64,000 bases of DNA from Algoriphagus sp. (GCF_024305035.1 NZ_JAMWZB010000026.1:18139-82138), one strand, 5' to 3'; positions 34,711 through 43,934 are shown, counted from the first letter of the stretch. Notes: generated by a model from the sequence alone, not told the origin. Program-made: numbers and translations.

Positions 34711-36633
34711 TTAAGCCAAAACCTCCTGCAAGGCAGAAATTTCATCGACTAGTTTTTCCCAGGTTTGGGTCACCTGCTCGAGTTGGGCTTGGATCGATTG
34801 ATACTGTTGCTGCACCTGCTGAGCCTTTTGCTCGTCAGCATACAAATTCGGATCTGCCAATTCCAATTCCAGCTTTTCTTTTTGGGACTCCAATTTCTCC
34901 ATTTTCCCTTCGGATTCTTCCAAGTCCCGTTCCAGGCGCTTGAGTTCCTTTTTAGCCTGTTGGAGCTCGGCATCGCTTTGACTGGGTTTGGGTTTTTCCT
35001 TGGGTAGACTTTTTACTTCCTCCTTCACTGGACTTTGCTGCTGCTGACTTCGCCAGAATTCATATTCATCATAGGTTCCGGGGTACTCCTTGATCTGCTG
35101 ATCTTCGATGTACCAGATTTTATTGGCTACTCCCCGGATGAAATGGCGATCGTGAGAAACGGTCACAAAGGTACCTTCATACTGCTGTAAGGCCTGGATC
35201 AAAATATTAACCGACTGAAAATCCAGGTGGTTGGTCGGTTCATCCAGCAGCAAAAAATTCGCTTCTGAAATCAGGGTTTTGGCTAAGGCCACCCGTGATT
35301 TTTCCCCTCCGGAGAGCACTTTGATTTTTTTATACACCTCATCATTGGAAAAAAGAAAACACCCCAAGACCCCGCGTAATTCGGTGTCGGTTTTGGCGCT
35401 TCCCGCCTGAGCCATTTCCTGCAAAATCTCATTATCCAAAGTCAGGGCTTCCAGCTGATGCTGGGCAAAAAAGGATTTGATGACGTTGTGGCCCTCGGTG
35501 CGTTTCCCCTCGATTTTTTCAGATCCATCGATGATTCGAAGTAAGGTGGACTTTCCTTTCCCGTTGGCTCCGATCAGGGCGATTTTATCTCCCCGCTCAA
35601 TGCGGGCAGAGGTATTTTTCAAAATAGTCAACGCTCCATAAGCCTTCGAAACCTGATCCAAGACCACGACATCACGACCGGACTTTTGGGAAAATTTGAA
35701 CTTGAAATTGACAAAAGCCTCATCGTTGACTACCTCATTTACCCGTTCCATCCGGTCAAGCGCCTTGATTCGGGATTGGACCTGGTTGGACTTGGTGGCT
35801 TTGGCTCTAAAGCGCTCGATAAAGCGTTCGGTCTGCTTGATCATCTGCTGCTGGTTTTCGTAGGCATTCTGCTGCAGCTCCATTCGCAGTTTTTTCTCTT
35901 CCTTGTAAAAAGAATAATTTCCGGGATATAGCGTCAAGGTTTGATTGGCCACCTCAACGGTGCTGCTGATGCAGTTATCCAAAAAAGTCTGATCGTGGGA
36001 GACTACGATAACAGCTCCCTCGTAGTTTTTAAGGTAATTTTCTACCCATTGGATGGAGGGTAAATCCAGGTGGTTGGTCGGCTCATCCAGCATTAACAGG
36101 GAGGGTTTTTCCAAAAGCAACTTTGCCAGCATCACCCGCATTCTCCAGCCTCCGGAGAACGTACGGAGGGGCTTTTGGAGATCCTCGGTTTTAAAACCAA
36201 TCCCTTCCAAAACCTCTTCCGCTTTGGCTTTAATGGTATACCCTTCATTGGCTTCAAAACGATCCTGCAAATAGGCTAAGCGGTTGATGATTTCTTCGGA
36301 ATGATCGGTCTCCATCTGATGCAATACCTCATCGATCTCATCTTGCAATGCCAAGGTCTCTTTAAATGCGGCAAGCGCAACATTTAAAATGCTGTCATCG
36401 GATTGATAGGAAAGCAAGTCCTGGTTCAAAAACCCAATGGTACAATCTTTGGCTTTTTGCACCTCCCCTGTGGTGGCTTGGTAATCTCCATTGATTATCC
36501 GTAAAAGTGTGGATTTACCGGTACCATTTTGACCCACCAGCCCAATTTTGTCCTTGGGCTTAATGTGTAGGTTGGCATTTTCGTAAAGGGCTCTCCCGCC
36601 GATAAAATATGAAAGGTTACTAATTGATAACAT
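34711..36633 (-). CDS. ABC-F family ATPase (ribosome-associated type)
   Basis: A 640-aa soluble protein with two ABC ATPase domains. First domain: LVGQNGTGKSTLLRII (Walker A), RTFSGGWRMRVMLAKLLLEKPSLLMLDEPTNHLDLPS. Second: LIGANGKGKSTLLRII, KVLSGGEKSRVALAKTLISEANFLLLDEPTNHLDFQS. An arm/linker (residues about 235-310) and a C-terminal Glu/Lys/Gln-rich coiled coil (about 530-635) complete the ABC-F plan, and there are no membrane segments. Family members act on the ribosome in translation or antibiotic protection. The exact subgroup (Uup/YfmR or YdiF-like) cannot be told with certainty from sequence reading. Confidence 0.93.
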   Translation of the reverse strand: MLSISNLSYFIGGRALYENANLHIKPKDKIGLVGQNGTGKSTLLRIINGDYQATTGEVQKAKDCTIGFLNQDLLSYQSDDSILNVALAAFKETLALQDEIDEVLHQMETDHSEEIINRLAYLQDRFEANEGYTIKAKAEEVLEGIGFKTEDLQKPLRTFSGGWRMRVMLAKLLLEKPSLLMLDEPTNHLDLPSIQWVENYLKNYEGAVIVVSHDQTFLDNCISSTVEVANQTLTLYPGNYSFYKEEKKLRMELQQNAYENQQQMIKQTERFIERFRAKATKSNQVQSRIKALDRMERVNEVVNDEAFVNFKFKFSQKSGRDVVVLDQVSKAYGALTILKNTSARIERGDKIALIGANGKGKSTLLRIIDGSEKIEGKRTEGHNVIKSFFAQHQLEALTLDNEILQEMAQAGSAKTDTELRGVLGCFLFSNDEVYKKIKVLSGGEKSRVALAKTLISEANFLLLDEPTNHLDFQSVNILIQALQQYEGTFVTVSHDRHFIRGVANKIWYIEDQQIKEYPGTYDEYEFWRSQQQQSPVKEEVKSLPKEKPKPSQSDAELQQAKKELKRLERDLEESEGKMEKLESQKEKLELELADPNLYADEQKAQQVQQQYQSIQAQLEQVTQTWEKLVDEISALQEVLA

Positions 36634-36890
36634 GCGGCAAAAATAGCTAATCGCCCGCTCCTATCCTTCCTGATTGAGAAAAGTTTGTTTGAAGGTTTGG
36701 CTACCCAATAGAAACAGATCGCTTTCAGCGGATCAGAACTAAAAAAAGGAAATAAAAAAGCAATAAAAAGAAGGAATTTGAGAAGAAGGGAGTTTCTAGA
36801 GATCCAGCCCCTATACACTTGGCAAACTTGACCCAACCGTGCAAAAAAAATTAGTGTAGAAAAAGGGATGGAAAAAAATAGGAATTGAGT

Positions 36891-37188
36891 TTAGCTAAAA
36901 CTCCCGTGGAAAGCCGTTCTTGTGATCAGTTTTCTGGCTCTGAGGATCGCTTGGTGGTTGTCCGTTTTTTCCATAGGCATGATAAAGTCGATCACGTTAA
37001 AGCTCTTCCCATGGATCGGGCAGGTACTGAAGCAGTAGGCCGTCTGGGTCTTGTCATACACCTGTAGGCTCTGGGTTTTGTCCAGGTGGAACGGGCAGCT
37101 CAGCCTGCTTTGTTTGTCCGGTTTCAGACCATAATGTTCCAGGACTTCCTTTTAACGTCAGTCCGGTTTGGATATCGGTGATCTCCAT
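36891..37188 (-). pseudogene. fragment of CHC2 zinc-finger DNA primase from a mobile element
   Basis: From an ATG at 37186-37188 the minus strand reads MEITDIQTGLTL, then needs a single-base shift near the codons for Lys-Glu-Val to continue KEVLEHYGLKPDKQSRLSCPFHLDKT, YFSTCPIHGKS-like text (TAYCFSTCPIHG) and FNVIDFIMPMEKTDNHQAILRARKLI, ending at TAA (36891-36893). The CPFH and C(x)2C-like FSTCPIHG pattern is the CHC2 zinc finger of primases carried by integrative elements in Bacteroidota. The fragment is only about 95 residues and lacks the Toprim part, so it is truncated and frameshifted. It marks the left side of the 36.9-40.3 kb accessory patch. Confidence 0.7.
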
Positions 37189-37320
37189 AATCGAAAGATT
37201 ATAGAAAAATATTTCTTGTTCCAATCAGAGACAAAAGTATCCAAAGGTTTTATTCTATCTTTTATTTACGTAAATTTGCCATAAACATAGATTACAGAGT
37301 ATAATTGTATCTTATCAGGT

Positions 37321-37656
37321 ATGGAAACAGGCAAAATAATTGCAACTTTAAGAGATTCCAAGGGCTGGTCACAGACCGATTTGGCCAACAACAGCGGCGT
37401 ATCCCGGGTAATGATCGGTAAATATGAACGGGGCGAAGCCGTTCCATCCATCGATGCCGCCAAGAAGATTGCGGATGCCTTTGAGGTGTCTTTGGATTAT
37501 CTGGTGGGAGAAGGGCAAAACGCAAGGTTTGACAAAAAGACCGTACAGCGACTGCAGGAGATCGAAGCCCTGAACCCAACCATAAAAGACAAACTTTTCT
37601 TTTTGATCGATACTGTAATCAGGGACACAAACGCCCAAAAGGCTTATATGCAATGA
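37321..37656 (+). CDS. XRE-family helix-turn-helix regulator
   Basis: A 111-aa protein with a classic HTH_3 domain: IIATLRDSKGWSQTDLANNSGVSRVMIGKYERGEAVPSIDAAKKIADAFEVSLDYLVGEG. The C-terminal 45 residues are helical and could mediate dimerisation (LFFLIDTVIRDTNAQKAYMQ). It is followed by an antitoxin gene with a 4-base ATGA overlap, and then by a broken RelE-type toxin gene. It therefore reads as the regulator of a three-gene toxin-antitoxin cassette. Such regulators act on their own promoter, likely in 37189-37320. Confidence 0.9.
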   Translation: METGKIIATLRDSKGWSQTDLANNSGVSRVMIGKYERGEAVPSIDAAKKIADAFEVSLDYLVGEGQNARFDKKTVQRLQEIEALNPTIKDKLFFLIDTVIRDTNAQKAYMQ

Positions 37657-37859
37657 GAACACAATTTGTAACAGATGACCACGGCAAAAAACTCGCAGTT
37701 ATTCTTCCAATCAAGGAATATAACAAAATGGTCGATGACCTGGAGGAACTCGAAGACATTAAACTCTATGATGCCGCCAAGAAGGGCAAACAGGAGTTTA
37801 TAGATGCAGAACAGGCTTTCAGGGAGATCGAGAAAAAACGCGAACAAAAACAAAAGTAA
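37653..37859 (+). CDS. RelB/Phd-like antitoxin
   Basis: A 68-aa protein with an N-terminal strand-rich part that fits the Phd/RelB fold (TQFVTDDHGKKLAVILPIKEYNKMVDDLEELEDI) and a charged helical C-terminus (FREIEKKREQKQK) of the type that wraps a toxin. The ATG overlaps the XRE stop, and its TAA overlaps the next ATG (TAATG), so three genes are coupled. Its toxin partner is inactivated, so it may now be an orphan antitoxin, able to counter related toxins. Confidence 0.82.
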   Translation: MRTQFVTDDHGKKLAVILPIKEYNKMVDDLEELEDIKLYDAAKKGKQEFIDAEQAFREIEKKREQKQK

Positions 37860-38107
37860 TGTACAAAGTCCGTGTTGAGCGCAAAGCGTAGAAAAAGCTC
37901 GCCAAGATTCCGGAACCGTATTATTCCAATATCAAGACCGCCATACTCGACCTGGGGAACGACCCACGCCCAAAAGGCTGCAAGAAACTAAAAGGCAGGG
38001 ACGGCTACCGTGTCCGTGTGGCCGATTACCGAATCATCTACGAGATACAGGACAGCGTCCTGCTTGTGGATGTCATTGATTTAGGACACAGAAAGGATAT
38101 TTATTGA
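37859..38107 (+). pseudogene. RelE/ParE-type toxin gene with amber stop at codon 11
   Basis: From the ATG at 37859 the frame encodes MYKVRVERKA, then TAG (37889-37891), then KKLAKIPEPYYSNIKTAILDLGNDPRPKGCKKLKGRDGYRVRVADYRIIYEIQDSVLLVDVIDLGHRKDIY and TGA at 38105-38107. The post-stop part is full-length RelE/ParE text with the conserved PRPKGCKKLKG, YRVRVADYRIIYEI and VIDLGHRKDIY motifs. The expected residue at the stop is Gln or Glu (KAQKKL pattern), one base away from TAG. No in-frame ATG lies soon after it. The toxin is therefore probably silent unless the stop is read through. Confidence 0.88.
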
Positions 38108-38136
38108 AAAAGCCCGGCAGAAATGCCGGGCTTTTT
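38107..38136. terminator. strong bidirectional terminator between the RelE remnant and the small membrane protein gene
   Basis: AAAAAGCCCGGCA (38107-38119) and TGCCGGGCTTTTT (38124-38136) pair perfectly over 13 bp with a GAAA loop. T-runs occur on both strands, so it can end transcription from either side. Confidence 0.9.
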
Positions 38137-38150
38137 CATTTTATCTACTT

Positions 38151-38324
38151 TTATTGTGACCCGAAGTACTCAAAAATAAAATAAATACCTATCAAAATAA
38201 ACAAAAGACCTGCTGCATATCCTTTTAGATTGGTAAAACCGTAATCTCCTTTTATTGGTTGTTTTATTGTTTGATACAAAAAAAACAGCCCTGCCAGAAT
38301 TAATACTATACCCCAAACCATCAT
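38151..38324 (-). CDS. small two-helix membrane protein downstream of the Rhs fragment
   Basis: A 57-aa protein: MMVWGIVLILAGLFFLYQTIK, a short loop, then GYAAGLLFILIGIYFIFEYF, i.e. two hydrophobic segments of about 17-18 residues. The start ATG (38322-38324) overlaps the stop of the upstream Rhs gene by 4 bases (ATGA), so it is translationally coupled. In Rhs loci the gene right after the toxin tip often encodes the immunity protein, and a small membrane protein is a credible one, but this is inference; no homologue is recognised. It has its own strong terminator at 38107-38136. Confidence 0.7.
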   Translation of the reverse strand: MMVWGIVLILAGLFFLYQTIKQPIKGDYGFTNLKGYAAGLLFILIGIYFIFEYFGSQ

Positions 38325-40291
38325 TTATCTTTCTTTTTTTGAATAGCAGGAACAATTAACTGGTTAGTTATTTCAATATCAGTATTCTGTGTAGCCCTAA
38401 GAATAATCTCATCAGTTGCCCCTATAACACCATTATTCAAAAGATTATCTAAAACTCTATTTCCTTGCGTCCCCGCCCCTAATAAAACTGCATCAGTCGC
38501 CGCAGCTCCATAATTACCTTGGTTAAAGTTAAGAGTAGCACTACTTACTCCTGAAATAACAGAAAATAATTCTCGGACGGCTAACAACCCCGCTCCAACC
38601 GGTGGAGCAAAAGGAGCAGCTACAAGCCCGGCAGCAGTAGCTCCAAACCCCACTTTCCCCGTAGCGTCTTTTGTCACTCCAAGAGCAGCAGCAGCAAACT
38701 CCCTTCTCCCTCTATAAACACCGTCTTGAACCGGGTTAGGTGAGGATACTGTAAATTCGGGTAAACTCCTAATCCCTTCTGTTGTACTTCCATCGGAATT
38801 ATAGACTACGGTATTACCGGTCTGTTCGTCTACTCCCGTCCCGGATTTGCCCAAGTAGGTTTCACCAGTCTTTGTTGTTGCCTGGGAAGTCGCATTGTCA
38901 TCCCAATAAATCTCGTTGTCCTTATTGACAACCCAATCAAATCTACCATCAGGATCAATTCTGTTCAGCGGGTTGTTCTGCACGAAGTTGTACGGCGACA
39001 CCCATTCCCGGAGATGGGACATCGGATCAGGAACAGCCCATCTCCCTATAACTGGATCATAAAAACGTGCCCCGTAATCATACAGGTTCACTCCTAGGTG
39101 GTCAGTGTATTCCTTCCCGTTGTAGAGGTACTTATTCGCCTTAATCCCCCCATACTGAAATCCAATTCCAGTCAATTCCAACCCCCATGGATCATAATGA
39201 GTTTCTTGGGCTATCGGCGAAGACAAACTCATCAGCATCATATTGTCAAACCAGACATCCTCTGAGGTCTCGTTTACCACGAAGGTTTCCATATAACCGT
39301 CTTTGGAAATGTACAGATTTTCTTCCAAAACCTCATGTTGATTGGCAGCATCTCTGCTCAAAACTTTCTTGCCCACTTCATATCGGTTACTGTCTTTGTC
39401 ACATAATGCATACATCAGGTAGGCTTCAGGAGCAGATTTCTTTTGCAGATGGCCAGCGAGAATATCCGCCAGATTGAACAGCGCTATCGGATTGCCGCCT
39501 CCCCCTCGCTGGGTGGCACCCGCAAGTTCATTCAGGTCATTGACCAGTCTATCCTTAGCTCCCGTGGTCGCAAAGCTTCCTGCATTGGCCTTCTTCTCCT
39601 TTTAGTCCGCATACTTCCCAAAGACCTGAAGCTTCACACTGTCTCCTCCGTAGATTTCCTGGCTTCTGCCCGGCCCCACCATTCTTCCTCTGTCGGCATT
39701 CAGCCAGGCCACCTGGTTTCCTCCTGCTGTCTTGTTGTGTTCCGGTGCAAGTTGTCTGGAGGCCTGGATCTGGGTTAACTCCTGTTCTTCCGTTTCGGCA
39801 TTTTGAGTCTCCATCGTTGCCATATAGACCTGCGTAGATGGATTTCGCAGTACCTGCCTCACATTTCCCAAATGGTCTTTCCTAAAATACGCGTATTGGT
39901 AGGTTCCCGATTCAACTGCAACCCTCCCTTCTTCATGAATCAGGTAATCCAGAGCTCCGTCCTGAAACACAAACTCTCCTATATAGTCCTGCTTTTTAGT
40001 CAAAGAACCGCTGGTATTGTATACCTTCTGGGTTAATTTGATTCCTTCCGCATCATATGCAAAGCTGATTTTTGCGCCAGTAGTGAATGAAACCTCAACC
40101 GGAAGATTCAAATGGTTATAGCTGATGTTACTGATCTGCTTATCAAGATTGGACTTTAGGTCGCCGTTGGTACCGTAGGCATAAGCAGAGGTGCTTCGCT
40201 CGATAAAATCCTTTGAGTTTTAGGTTTGACTCAAGTTACCATCAGCCACTTGAATCAGCTTGTTACTGTTGGCTTGGTAGGTAAACTCCAT
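38321..40291 (-). pseudogene. Rhs-repeat core protein fragment with two in-frame TAA codons
   Basis: A single frame runs from the ATG at 40289-40291 to TGA at 38321-38323, interrupted by TAA at 40220-40222 and TAA at 39602-39604. Text on both sides of each stop is Rhs-like (YAYFRKDHLGNVRQVL; after the second stop FATTGAKDRLVNDLNELAG, ETHYDPWGLELTGIGFQYG, YNGKEYTDHLGVNLYDYGARFYDPVIGRW, PYNFVQNNPLNRIDPDG). The last roughly 230 residues after DPDG form the variable tip, with a hydrophobic Gly/Ala stretch. The N-terminal YD-repeat shell is missing. The 364-residue portion from 39415 is still open with an ATG, so the tip could be made alone. A small membrane-protein gene overlaps the end. Confidence 0.85.
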
Positions 40292-40472
40292 TTTTCAAGA
40301 CTTTTTATCCGGCCAAAAAAGGAAGCAAAAGAAATTTCAGCCTAGAAATCGACTGACTAGGAAGCCTTACTTATCCAATTCTCGAATTTTATCACATAAA
40401 GTTCCTCCTTCCGGGGAACAAGCCTTATATTAACTTGTTATTCAAGTAAATCATCACCTAGACCTATTACGT

Positions 40473-41654
40473 ATGAAAACATTGAAAATACTCAGTCTTC
40501 TTGTTGGGCTCAGTTTGTGGAGTATTGCTGCACATGCCCAACTTCAAGCCATTAAAACTCCTAATTCTGCCAATAAACGATCCATAAGTAATGCCCAAGC
40601 GGATGTTAAATTGGATCGGATAAAACTCCCTGAAGGGTTTAAAATCGAGGTTTGGGCGGCTGACGTGCCCAATGCCCGTTCCCTTACTATTTCCGAAGAG
40701 GGAATCGTATTTGTCGGAAATCGCCAAGAAAAGAATGTCTATGCTTTGGTGGATGAAAATGGAGACGGGAAAGCAGACGCTAAGTTTATTTTGGCCGAGG
40801 GCTTACGCATGCCCAATGGGGTAGCCTACAAGGAGGGAGATCTTTATGTGGCCGAAGTCAGCCGAATTCTTCGTTTCAGAGATATTAAAAATACGTTGAC
40901 CAATCCCAAATTTGAAGTGGTTTACGGTGACTACCCCACCGAGGGACATCACGGCTGGAAATTCATTGCCTTTGGTCCTGACGGTATGCTTTACGTTCCC
41001 GTAGGTGCTCCCTGCAATATCTGCGAGTCCGAAGATGAAATTTTCGCCTCCATTACTCGAATTGATCCCGACGCAGCCAATCCCACCCCGGAAGTCTACG
41101 CCCATGGAGTCCGGAATTCGGTAGGCTTCGATTGGCATCCGAAAACCGGTGACCTCTGGTTTACCGACAATGGCCGAGACATGATGGGAGATAATATTCC
41201 GGATTGCGAGTTAAACAAAGCGACAGCAAAAGGCCAGCATTTCGGATATCCATATTGGCATGCCGGCACAGTCAAAGATCCGGAATTTGGAAATCAGGGA
41301 AAGGCAGCCTCAGCCTATGTTCAGCCCCAGGCCAAACTTGGAGCCCATGTCGCACCGCTAGGTATCCGATTTTACGAGGGAAACATGTTTCCGTCCAGCT
41401 ATAAAAACCAAGCCCTTATCGCCAAACACGGGAGCTGGAATCGGAGTAAAAAATCCGGCTATGAGGTTGTAAAAGTAGAATTAGATGGGAATGGAAAGGT
41501 CATTGGGGAAAAGCCTTTTGTGAGCGGATGGCTGGATGATGCCTCACAGGACGTTTGGGGAAGACCCGTAGATGTACAGGAATTGCCCGATGGCAGTTTG
41601 TTGATTTCCGATGATATGGCCAATTGCATTTACCGGGTAAGCTATACCAAGTAA
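40473..41654 (+). CDS. exported PQQ-type sugar dehydrogenase (sorbosone dehydrogenase family)
   Basis: A 393-aa protein with a signal peptide (cleaved near HAQ, residue 23). The beta-propeller signatures include IKLPEGFKIEVWAADVPNARSLTISEEGIVFVGNR, VYALVDENGDGKAD, GLRMPNGVAYKEGDLYVAEVSRI, GHHGWKFIAFGPDGMLYVPVGAPCNIC and VWGRPVDVQELPDGSLLISDD. The propeller binds PQQ in related glucose and sorbosone dehydrogenases; no c-type heme motif was seen (the Cys in APCNICESE are not CxxCH). It should oxidise a sugar in the periplasm. It is a single-gene unit with a strong terminator right after it. Confidence 0.9.
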   Translation: MKTLKILSLLVGLSLWSIAAHAQLQAIKTPNSANKRSISNAQADVKLDRIKLPEGFKIEVWAADVPNARSLTISEEGIVFVGNRQEKNVYALVDENGDGKADAKFILAEGLRMPNGVAYKEGDLYVAEVSRILRFRDIKNTLTNPKFEVVYGDYPTEGHHGWKFIAFGPDGMLYVPVGAPCNICESEDEIFASITRIDPDAANPTPEVYAHGVRNSVGFDWHPKTGDLWFTDNGRDMMGDNIPDCELNKATAKGQHFGYPYWHAGTVKDPEFGNQGKAASAYVQPQAKLGAHVAPLGIRFYEGNMFPSSYKNQALIAKHGSWNRSKKSGYEVVKVELDGNGKVIGEKPFVSGWLDDASQDVWGRPVDVQELPDGSLLISDDMANCIYRVSYTK

Positions 41655-41695
41655 GCCCCACCCAATTAGTGAGATCTGAACCGTATTAAAAATTC

Positions 41696-41737
41696 TAGGC
41701 CCAAAACAGAATTCTTTTGTTTTGGGCCTATCTATTT
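41696..41737 (+). terminator. Rho-independent terminator after the sugar dehydrogenase
   Basis: TAGGCCCAAAACA (41696-41708) and TGTTTTGGGCCTA (41718-41730) form a perfect 13-bp stem, then a T-rich tail. It lies 41 bases after the stop. No gene is seen between it and the next ATG at 41968. Confidence 0.88.
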
Positions 41738-41967
41738 TTTGAAAAAATTCACCGAAGCCAAGAATTTACCTACACCGTTCCTCAATTTCAGTCCGGATAA
41801 GTTTAAAAATGGTATATTGAACACTGAAGCTGAAAGCCTTTTTCTGCTAGTCATGCCCTAGCCTAAATCGGGAGGTGTATCCAGTAACCCTCCTTTGGCA
41901 TTTTTCAGGAAGCCAAGTTAGGCTAAACTCGCAAATTCATAGAAATCAAGAATTTACATCAAAATCA

Positions 41968-42945
41968 ATGGAAGAAAAAAGTTACAACATCAACATTAAT
42001 CCGGACTGGATCAAAAAATACCTCAGCAAAATAGTGTGGGCAATTTTTGGGTTGATCATCATTTTCTCCAGCGTTCGAACCATCGGGCCTGAAGAGGAAG
42101 GAGTAGTCATCCAGCTGGGGGAATACAACAGGACGGTCGCACCGGGCTTAAACTTCATCATTCCACTGGGAATTGAAAAAATGCACAAAATCCCAATTCA
42201 GCGCCAATTGAAACAGGAATTCGGATTTAGAACTGCTGTGGCCGGACAGCGCTCCGAATATGTCAAAGCAGGATACGGAGACGAAAGCATGATGCTGACC
42301 GGTGATCTCAATCTAACCGATGTGGAATGGGTGGTCCAATACCGAATTACTGATTCCTACAAATTTCTATTCAAAGTGCGGAATGCCGAAAAAACCCTTC
42401 GGGACATGTCAGAATCGGTCATGCGAAAAGTAGTCGGAGACCGAACCGTCAATGAAGTTCTTACCGTGGGAAGACAGGAGATTGCTTCCACAGTAGAAGT
42501 TGAGCTTCAGACCCTTTGCGATGAATATGAAAATGGCATTCGGATCGATCAAGTGGTCTTACAGGATGTGAATCCCCCCGAGCCAGTCAAGCCTTCTTTC
42601 AATGCGGTAAATGAAGCCCAACAAGAACGGGAAACCTTGATCAATCAAGCTGAAGCGGATTACAACCGCGTCATTCCCCGAGCCAGAGGTGAAGCCGAGG
42701 AAACCATCCAACTGGCCGAAGCTTATGCACTCAATCGCGTCAACCGCGCTATTGGTGAAGCTGAGCGCTTCAACGCCCTTTATGAAGCTTACATCAAAGC
42801 TCCAGAAGTAACCAAACAGCGGATTTACCTGGAAACCATGGAAAAAATCCTACCTAAAATCGGCAATAAAATCATCGTAGATGAGGATGGCAATAATGTC
42901 TTGCCCCTCTTAAATATTGACAAAGTAAAGCCCCCAGTACAATGA
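41968..42945 (+). CDS. hflK: FtsH protease modulator HflK
   Basis: A 325-aa protein. Start ATG at 41968 gives MEEKSYNINI and then a single membrane helix (WAIFGLIIIFSSVRTI). The SPFH/band-7 domain follows (GPEEEGVVIQLGEYNRTVAPGLNFIIPLGIEKMHKIPIQ, LNLTDVEWVVQYRITD, ESVMRKVVGDRTVNEVL), then a helical tail rich in Ala and Glu (NRVIPRARGEAEETIQLAEAYA). The next gene, hflC, overlaps the end by 4 bases, as expected for the HflKC complex that surrounds FtsH in the inner membrane and controls its protease activity. Confidence 0.93.
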   Translation: MEEKSYNININPDWIKKYLSKIVWAIFGLIIIFSSVRTIGPEEEGVVIQLGEYNRTVAPGLNFIIPLGIEKMHKIPIQRQLKQEFGFRTAVAGQRSEYVKAGYGDESMMLTGDLNLTDVEWVVQYRITDSYKFLFKVRNAEKTLRDMSESVMRKVVGDRTVNEVLTVGRQEIASTVEVELQTLCDEYENGIRIDQVVLQDVNPPEPVKPSFNAVNEAQQERETLINQAEADYNRVIPRARGEAEETIQLAEAYALNRVNRAIGEAERFNALYEAYIKAPEVTKQRIYLETMEKILPKIGNKIIVDEDGNNVLPLLNIDKVKPPVQ

Positions 42946-43880
42946 GAAAACGAAAAATAGGAACGGTTATAGGAGTAGCAGTTTGGATTATTTTACTTTT
43001 CAACAGCTACTTTATTTTGGATGAAACCGAGCAGGCTATTGTCACTCAATTTGGAAAACCGGTAGGCGAACCCCGAACCACTCCCGGCATCAATTTTAAA
43101 ACCCCCTTTCTTCACAAAGTGCAGTTTTTTGACAAACGCTACCTGGAATGGGACGGAGACAAAAATCAGGTACCTACCAAGGATAAGAAATTCATCTTTG
43201 TCGATACCTATGCCCGTTGGGAAATCACCAATCCCCTGCAGTTTTTCATTCGCCTGCGAGATGAGCGCTCGGCTCAATCCCGGCTGGATGATATCTTAGA
43301 TGGAGAAACCCGAAATGCCATTGCCAGTCACGATTTGCTGGATGTGGTCCGTTCCACCAACCGGGATCCCGAGATCACCGAAGAATTCATGGAAGAAATC
43401 GAGGTTTTGGAAGATATTTCAGTAGGTCGGGATAAAATCGAGCAGATAGTTTTGGAAAAGGCCAACGAACGAACTGCCGATTTGGGAGTGCGGATATTGG
43501 ATTTCCGGTTCAAGCGCATGAACTATGTGGATGAAGTAAGGGATCGGGTTTATGACCGCATGATTTCAGAGCGAAACCGAATTGCCGATCAATTCCGTTC
43601 CGAGGGTCAGGGACAAGCTCGGGTAACCCTAGGAAATAAAGAACGGGATCTCGCCCAAATCCAATCCGAAGCCTTCAAAGAAGCTGAGGAAATCAAAGGA
43701 CGGGCAGATGCCGAAGCAACCAATGTGTATGCGGCCGCCTACAATAAAAACAGACAATCCATTGACCTGTATAAATTTCTACGGACCATGGAAAGCTTTG
43801 AAAAATCCATGGATGAAAATACCAGTATTGTGCTTTCCACCGATTCGGAGTTTTTCAAGTACCTCAGAAAGTTGAATTAA
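42942..43880 (+). CDS. hflC: FtsH protease modulator HflC
   Basis: A 312-aa protein with an N-terminal membrane helix (TVIGVAVWIILLFNSYFIL) and an SPFH domain: DETEQAIVTQFGKPVGEPRTTPGINFKTPFLHKVQFFDKRYLEW, DTYARWEITNPLQFFIRLRD, DDILDGETRNAIASHDLLDVVRST. The helical tail has SEAFKEAEEIKGRADAEATNVYAAAYNKN. Its ATG overlaps the hflK stop (ATGA). The partner order and coupling are the same as in other bacteria. A hairpin terminator follows. Confidence 0.94.
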   Translation: MRKRKIGTVIGVAVWIILLFNSYFILDETEQAIVTQFGKPVGEPRTTPGINFKTPFLHKVQFFDKRYLEWDGDKNQVPTKDKKFIFVDTYARWEITNPLQFFIRLRDERSAQSRLDDILDGETRNAIASHDLLDVVRSTNRDPEITEEFMEEIEVLEDISVGRDKIEQIVLEKANERTADLGVRILDFRFKRMNYVDEVRDRVYDRMISERNRIADQFRSEGQGQARVTLGNKERDLAQIQSEAFKEAEEIKGRADAEATNVYAAAYNKNRQSIDLYKFLRTMESFEKSMDENTSIVLSTDSEFFKYLRKLN

Positions 43881-43897
43881 GATAAATTGAATCCCCG

Positions 43898-43933
43898 AAC
43901 CTGCCAGAATTCAAAAATTTGGCAGGTTTTTTC
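43898..43933. terminator. terminator between hflC and kdsB (convergent)
   Basis: AACCTGCCA (43898-43906) and TGGCAGGTT (43920-43928) form a 9-bp stem followed by TTTTT on the plus strand; it ends the hflKC unit and lies directly before the kdsB stop codon on the other strand. Confidence 0.75.
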
Positions 43934-43934
43934 T

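Noticed and set aside
39187..39778. Two open frames opposite the Rhs gene on the plus strand
   Set aside because: They are antisense to clear Rhs text and have no domain features.
24665..40291. Recoding of stop codons (TAG, TGA, TAA) as an explanation for several interrupted genes
   Set aside because: All three codons occur as normal ends of intact genes in the window, and the interruptions differ between genes, one with a frameshift. Gene decay is simpler.
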